Positions 7,253 through 10,313 of a stretch of 10,313 nucleotides of DNA are shown piece by piece (the stretch's first letter is position 1; every line of letters starts with the position of its first letter). The position numbers and the translations under genes were made by a program. The DNA lies in assembly GCA_012962735.1 (NCBI GenBank), contig DTXA01000182.1, positions 1 to 10,313 on the forward strand. The letters run 5' to 3'. A model generated the notes under the pieces. That model was not told the DNA's origin and made no database searches. It worked only from the letters and a program-made list of their open reading frames with translations. The DNA comes from Candidatus Latescibacterota bacterium (lineage in GTDB: Bacteria > Latescibacterota > 4484-107 > B68-G9).

Positions 7253-7550
7253 CCGGACACTTTTCCACACATTCCCTACACTCCACGCATGCATCCGGCT
7301 TCACATCCAAGCCCCTGTATAGTTCCAACCCGAGGTACTTAAAGTCCCCCGGATAATCCCGGCACATATCCCACGCCCTGAACACCTCTGGTATCACGAT
7401 CCCCTGCGGACAGGGTTGGCAGTACCGACATCTCAGGCACCGCTGGCCGTACCTGAAGGCCTTGCCCAAACTCCCGATCTTCCTTACTAACGCATCCTTC
7501 TCCTCTTCCGAAAGCGGAGGCATATCCGCAACCGGGATGTTCTCCTCCAC
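7242..7550 (-). CDS. 4Fe-4S C-terminal part of the broken aldo/keto reductase
   Basis: This 102-residue frame (possible GTG start at 7550, weak ribosome site) begins with EENIPVADMPPLSEEE, the usual linker after the barrel in COG1453 reductases. Two cysteine clusters follow: CLRCRYCQPCP, with the family's QGIVIPEVFR after it, and CVECRECVEKCP. Each can ligate a 4Fe-4S cluster or together two clusters. It overlaps the N-terminal fragment by 64 bases in a different frame, so it is best read as the detached C-terminus of the same original gene rather than a separate ferredoxin. The last residues (CPAFT, stop 7242) also look shifted: a plausible original tail continues in a further frame to 7208. 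Whether this fragment is translated is unknown. Confidence 0.75.
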   Translation of the reverse strand: MEENIPVADMPPLSEEEKDALVRKIGSLGKAFRYGQRCLRCRYCQPCPQGIVIPEVFRAWDMCRDYPGDFKYLGLELYRGLDVKPDACVECRECVEKCPAFT

Positions 7551-8131
7551 CTCTTCATAACCACAACCCCCACCCCATGCTCCTTCGCCATCGGCAATAT
7601 CCGAGCCCCCACCCCCTCTTGGTCCAGGGGGCTGTACGCCAGCATCACCATCTCGAACTTCCCCGAGCGGATCGCATCCTCCATGGTCCCGAGGTCCCGA
7701 TGTATGGAGGTCCCTATATGCCGGATGACCCCCTTCTGTTTGGCCTCCTCTAAAGCTTCCAAAGCACCCCCGGGTGAGGTGACATGCCTGTAAGTTTCCC
7801 CGTCGCTCACGGAGTGGAGCAAGTATATATCTATATTCTCTATCCCTAACTTCTCCCGGCTCATCTGTATGTGCTCCCAGGCTCCCTGGGCGTCCCGGGC
7901 GTACGTCTTGCTTGAGATAATCACCCTATCCCTAATTCCCCGAATGGCTTTTCCGAGTTTCTCCTCGCTGTCGTGATACGATCGAGCGGTATCAAAGAAG
8001 TTCACCCCCAGCTCTACCGCCCGACGCACCGCTCCCACCGCTTCGTTCTCAGGGATCTCCCGAAACTTAATACATCCAAAGCCCACTGCCGAAACTTTCA
8101 GCCCGGTCCTCCCCAGATCCCGGTATCGCAT
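7487..8131 (-). CDS. Aldo/keto reductase, N-terminal part of a frame-broken gene
   Basis: NAD(P)H-dependent aldo/keto reductase barrel of the COG1453 type (AKR followed by 4Fe-4S). It starts at ATG 8131 with a GGGGA-type ribosome site. The family motifs are present: RDLGRTGLKVSAVGFGC at residues 4-20, D47 and Y52 in FFDTARSY, K75 in ISSKTY, H106 in YLLHS, and AYSPLD at 165-170. These cover the catalytic Asp-Tyr-Lys-His tetrad. Homology is good to VVMK193. The remaining 21 residues are arginine-rich (RWRRTSRLR...) and result from a shifted frame. The family normally continues from this MK through the last barrel strands and helices, here missing, into a 'VEEN' helix and the iron-sulfur region. 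That helix does appear immediately, in another frame (7242-7550). The product would be a truncated barrel, probably not functional. It could be a real mutation or an assembly error. Confidence 0.8.
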   Translation of the reverse strand: MRYRDLGRTGLKVSAVGFGCIKFREIPENEAVGAVRRAVELGVNFFDTARSYHDSEEKLGKAIRGIRDRVIISSKTYARDAQGAWEHIQMSREKLGIENIDIYLLHSVSDGETYRHVTSPGGALEALEEAKQKGVIRHIGTSIHRDLGTMEDAIRSGKFEMVMLAYSPLDQEGVGARILPMAKEHGVGVVVMKRWRRTSRLRICLRFRKRRRMR

Positions 8132-8139
8132 CCCATCCC

Positions 8140-10035
8140 CTACTCCATCTGCTCCAAAAGCTTATTCGTCAACTCCTCGGAGATCGCCCGCAAGTTCTCC
8201 TCCCGGCCGGCCGCGGAGGACGCGGCCACAACTTTACCCGTCTGCACCGATACCAACCTTACGTCCACCTCCACCCTTCCACCTCTCCCGACCACCCGCC
8301 CCAACAGGACGTACTCCGCCCCCACCAGCTTCCCGATGCGGGAGGCAGTTTCGGGGTCCACAGGGCCCGTCGTCCCCAGCTTCTGCTCCTCCAACACCTG
8401 CCTCAGCCGTCTCCGCTCCACCACGTCCACCTTCCCCGTCCCGACTAAAGCTGTGACCAACATATCCCTGAGGGCCTCCGCCGCCTTCCAGCTCCCCCAC
8501 CCCGTGGCGTCCGGTGCGAACACTGCTACGGTGGGCCGGGGTCGGGCCGCGACCTTCTGTCGCACCTTCTGCAGCAGTTCCTGAGCAGTGGCGTATGCGC
8601 TGGTCTCAGGAGGTATTTGCTCTAACTCTCTAAGAGCTAATCTATAATCCTTGTTCTCTAAAGCCGCCTGTGCTCGATCCAGGTGCCTTTTGGCTTTCTC
8701 CTCGGTGGCCCGAGGGAAGGCCGCCTCCCGCAGGGTTCGGGCGAGTCCGGCCCGGTCCACCTTAATTTTCCTCATTGCCGCTCGCACAGCCCCCTCCCGG
8801 TCCTTTCCCATCCCCCTTCCCGAAAAGGCGACCGACCCTAAAGCTCTTTCCGAGGGCAGTTCCAGCGCCGAAATCGTCACCTGCACCTGGGCTAACACCT
8901 TCGTCCCCCCGAACCCTTCCACCTCCTTAACTTCCCCCACCTCCACCTGCCCTTTCAGCAAGATAGGCGACCGTTGGTCCACCACGTACCCTAGTCGGTC
9001 CAGGGCCCGGGCGAGCTTCTTCTCCATCACCTCCAGCCGTTCCCCCTTCAGCCCGTACACCTCCACCGCCACTGGAAACCCCTCCCTAAGCATCCGGTAC
9101 GAGAACCGCGCCTCCGGAAGCCCCCGCAACCGCACTCCCTCTGGAAGGCCCCCCAAGGCCACCCTGGCGACCACTACACCTCGATCCGCCTCTAAGGTCC
9201 TGGCCACGACCCGCACTTGAGCCTCTCCGTCCGAACCGGTCACCCGATCGCCGATCCTCCTCCCGTCCCCGTATACAAACCGTACCTTCACCCCCTTAAC
9301 CGGCGTCCCTTCCCCCACCACCCGCACGACCAAAGGCCGGGCCAGCTCATCTCCTTCCTTTCCCTCTTGGCCATCTCCCGAGACCTTCTCCATTCTCAGC
9401 CCCGATACCACCTCCCGGATGCGGGAGAGCACCTGAGACGGGGGGAGAATTTCCGCCATCTCCGGTACAGGGGCTACCGCCCGGTACAGGGCCAGTCGGG
9501 CCGAAGCTTCCAACGAAAGCCCGTACGCCTGCGATAGGGACTCTAAGGCCTTCGGGACTTTCCCCTCCTCTGCGAACTCCCCCGCCTCCTCCAACAACCT
9601 CCTCACCTCCCGGTCCTTTTGGAAGAGCTCCGCCTCCAAGGCATCGGCGAACCTTATGCGATCCAAAGCCGCTAAGGCGTAGTATCGGCCCTCCTCTCGA
9701 GCTGTTTCCACAATGCGTATCCCGGAAACCTTTTCGTCCACAATCTGTTGTGACAGCTCCTTAGACTGCTCCCGTATCGCCTCCTGCTCTCCGAACCCGA
9801 ACGCCTCCTTGCGGTGCTCCACTTCCGACTTCACCCTGACCCTAATCTGTCTTACCACTTCCAACCGGGCCTGTTCACGGGCGTCCTCCATGCCCTCCTC
9901 GGAGGCACCGACGCCTAATATATACCGGTTCTGGGGGTACTCGGGATGTCGGTGTGTCTGGGTCCATTGGGGTAGCTTCCTCCAGGCCATCCCGGTCGTC
10001 AGGAAGATCGAAAGCAAAACCGTAACCCTCTGCAT
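8140..10035 (-). CDS. Secreted LPP20 / Ig-like / CsgG-domain protein
   Basis: A 631-residue predicted exported protein. Residues 1-17 form a short signal peptide (MQRVTVLLSIFLTTGMA) without a lipobox cysteine, so it is not an obvious lipoprotein. Residues about 36-130 resemble the LPP20 fold: ILGVGASEEG, then a helix starting DAREQARLEV. Residues 131-200 are charged helices. Residues about 233-315 look like an Ig/Big-type beta domain (VKGVKVRFVYGDG, TGSDGEAQVRV). Residues 318-428 form a second alpha/beta domain with a GMGKDREGAVRAAMRKI helix. Residues 440-495 look TPR-like (AQAALENKDYRLALRELEQI). Residues 501-610 match the CsgG/LpoB-type nucleotide-independent envelope fold: PTVAVFAPD, VDVVERRRLRQVLEEQKL, GKLVGAEYVLLGRV and VRLVSVQTGKVV. 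CsgG-fold proteins act in the outer envelope as secretion-channel subunits or assembly factors; which role applies here is not determinable. The gene sits 8 bases before the reductase. Domain calls are by motif recognition; the CsgG region is the most secure. Confidence 0.8.
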   Translation of the reverse strand: MQRVTVLLSIFLTTGMAWRKLPQWTQTHRHPEYPQNRYILGVGASEEGMEDAREQARLEVVRQIRVRVKSEVEHRKEAFGFGEQEAIREQSKELSQQIVDEKVSGIRIVETAREEGRYYALAALDRIRFADALEAELFQKDREVRRLLEEAGEFAEEGKVPKALESLSQAYGLSLEASARLALYRAVAPVPEMAEILPPSQVLSRIREVVSGLRMEKVSGDGQEGKEGDELARPLVVRVVGEGTPVKGVKVRFVYGDGRRIGDRVTGSDGEAQVRVVARTLEADRGVVVARVALGGLPEGVRLRGLPEARFSYRMLREGFPVAVEVYGLKGERLEVMEKKLARALDRLGYVVDQRSPILLKGQVEVGEVKEVEGFGGTKVLAQVQVTISALELPSERALGSVAFSGRGMGKDREGAVRAAMRKIKVDRAGLARTLREAAFPRATEEKAKRHLDRAQAALENKDYRLALRELEQIPPETSAYATAQELLQKVRQKVAARPRPTVAVFAPDATGWGSWKAAEALRDMLVTALVGTGKVDVVERRRLRQVLEEQKLGTTGPVDPETASRIGKLVGAEYVLLGRVVGRGGRVEVDVRLVSVQTGKVVAASSAAGREENLRAISEELTNKLLEQME

Positions 10036-10040
10036 AGCTC

Positions 10041-10046
10041 CCTCCC
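10041..10046 (-). promoter_or_regulatory. Ribosome binding site of the CsgG-like gene
   Basis: GGGAGG on the minus strand lies 5 bases before the ATG at 10035 and directly after the upstream TAG (10049-10051). It supports the 10035 start and leaves no room for a promoter between the two genes. Confidence 0.6.
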
Positions 10047-10048
10047 AG

Positions 10049-10313
10049 CTATGCCCTCGTTATCTTGAGCAAGAGCAACTTTCTGTTGATGTTTATACGC
10101 CTCAGCTTCCCGTCCGGAAACCTCTGGCCGAACTCCCTCCTCAGAACCCTGTAGAGCTTGGTGCTCTGCCCGAACTCCTCTGGGTCCACCCACACCAGGT
10201 AATCTAAGGTCTCCTCCGTGACGATGTTCTCCTTGTACCTGTTCGCCACCTCATCCAACAGCTCCGAGAACGCGATGGTCAGATCGTCCAACTCGTCCTC
10301 GTCGAAGTCTCCA
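10049..10313 (-). CDS. Unrecognised protein, C-terminal 87 residues (5' end outside window)
   Basis: The frame is open to the window edge, so this is the end of a longer gene. A TTG at 10291 could serve as a start and would give 80 residues. However, the same frame continues upstream with an acidic stretch (GDFDEDELDD), so an edge-truncated protein is more likely. The visible part has an acidic helical N-terminal piece, a middle containing VWVDPEEFGQ, and a basic C-terminus (RRININRKLLLLKITRA). I do not recognise the family. No signal peptide, membrane segment or cysteine motif is visible. It ends with TAG 13 bases before the next start, on the same strand and with similar composition, so it is probably co-transcribed with the secreted CsgG-like gene. 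The reading frame is likely real; the function is unknown. Confidence 0.6.
   Translation of the reverse strand, partial: GDFDEDELDDLTIAFSELLDEVANRYKENIVTEETLDYLVWVDPEEFGQSTKLYRVLRREFGQRFPDGKLRRININRKLLLLKITRA

Noticed and set aside
6636..7322. Plus-strand open frame (228 codons) opposite the sugar kinase
   Set aside because: Antisense shadow of an unmistakable PfkB protein; Pro/His/Arg-rich composition.
7242..7550. Independent small ferredoxin gene
   Set aside because: Its first residues and cysteine spacing are exactly those that follow the barrel in COG1453 reductases, and it directly abuts and overlaps the truncated barrel, so a split single gene is the simpler reading.
7487..7560. Programmed frameshifting or translational bypassing joining the reductase halves
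   Set aside because: A frame change alone would not restore the missing last part of the barrel, and no slippery heptamer or long hairpin is evident.
1..10313. CRISPR array, insertion sequence, tRNA/rRNA, toxin-antitoxin or phage-defence system
   Set aside because: No regular repeats, terminal inverted repeats with a transposase, cloverleaf sequences or defence-family motifs were seen on either strand.

Overview
The window looks like a piece of one long minus-strand operon from an uncultured, probably thermophilic bacterium. GC is roughly 60% by eye, the coding strand is strongly purine-rich (the plus strand is C/T-rich), and the proteins are rich in Glu, Arg and Val with many AGG arginine codons. 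The lineage cannot be named from this sequence alone. All supported genes run right to left. Spacing is extremely tight: five junctions are 4-base ATGA/GTGA stop-start overlaps (counting the original end of the reductase gene), others are separated by 8-13 bases, and nearly every start has a strong purine-rich Shine-Dalgarno. No gap longer than about 45 bases lacks a gene.

Upstream part (right side, 10313 to about 8140): the C-terminal end of an unrecognised acidic protein cut by the window edge, then a 631-residue secreted protein with LPP20-like, Ig-like and C-terminal CsgG-like regions, probably an envelope or assembly factor.

Middle part (8131 to 3989): an accessory, sugar-oriented module. 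It has a COG1453-type aldo/keto reductase with a C-terminal 4Fe-4S region, a PfkB sugar kinase, a CvpA-family membrane protein, a xylose-isomerase-like TIM-barrel protein (sugar phosphate isomerase/epimerase type), and an acetyl-xylan-esterase-like alpha/beta hydrolase. Two of these genes are broken. The reductase is split over two frames near 7550, with family sequence missing, and shifts again near 7255. The TIM-barrel gene shifts frame near 5115, also with family sequence missing. In both cases a recognisable C-terminal tail continues out of frame and ends in a stop that overlaps the next gene's start.

Downstream part (3992 to 43): the conserved envelope-biogenesis block uppS-cdsA-dxr-rseP. 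It makes undecaprenyl diphosphate, CDP-diacylglycerol, the MEP isoprenoid precursor and the site-2 intramembrane protease. All four genes look intact, and a perfect 9-bp hairpin sits at the rseP stop. The main observation is the contrast between intact housekeeping genes and the repeatedly lesioned carbohydrate genes transcribed with them. I found no convincing new defence or mobile system.
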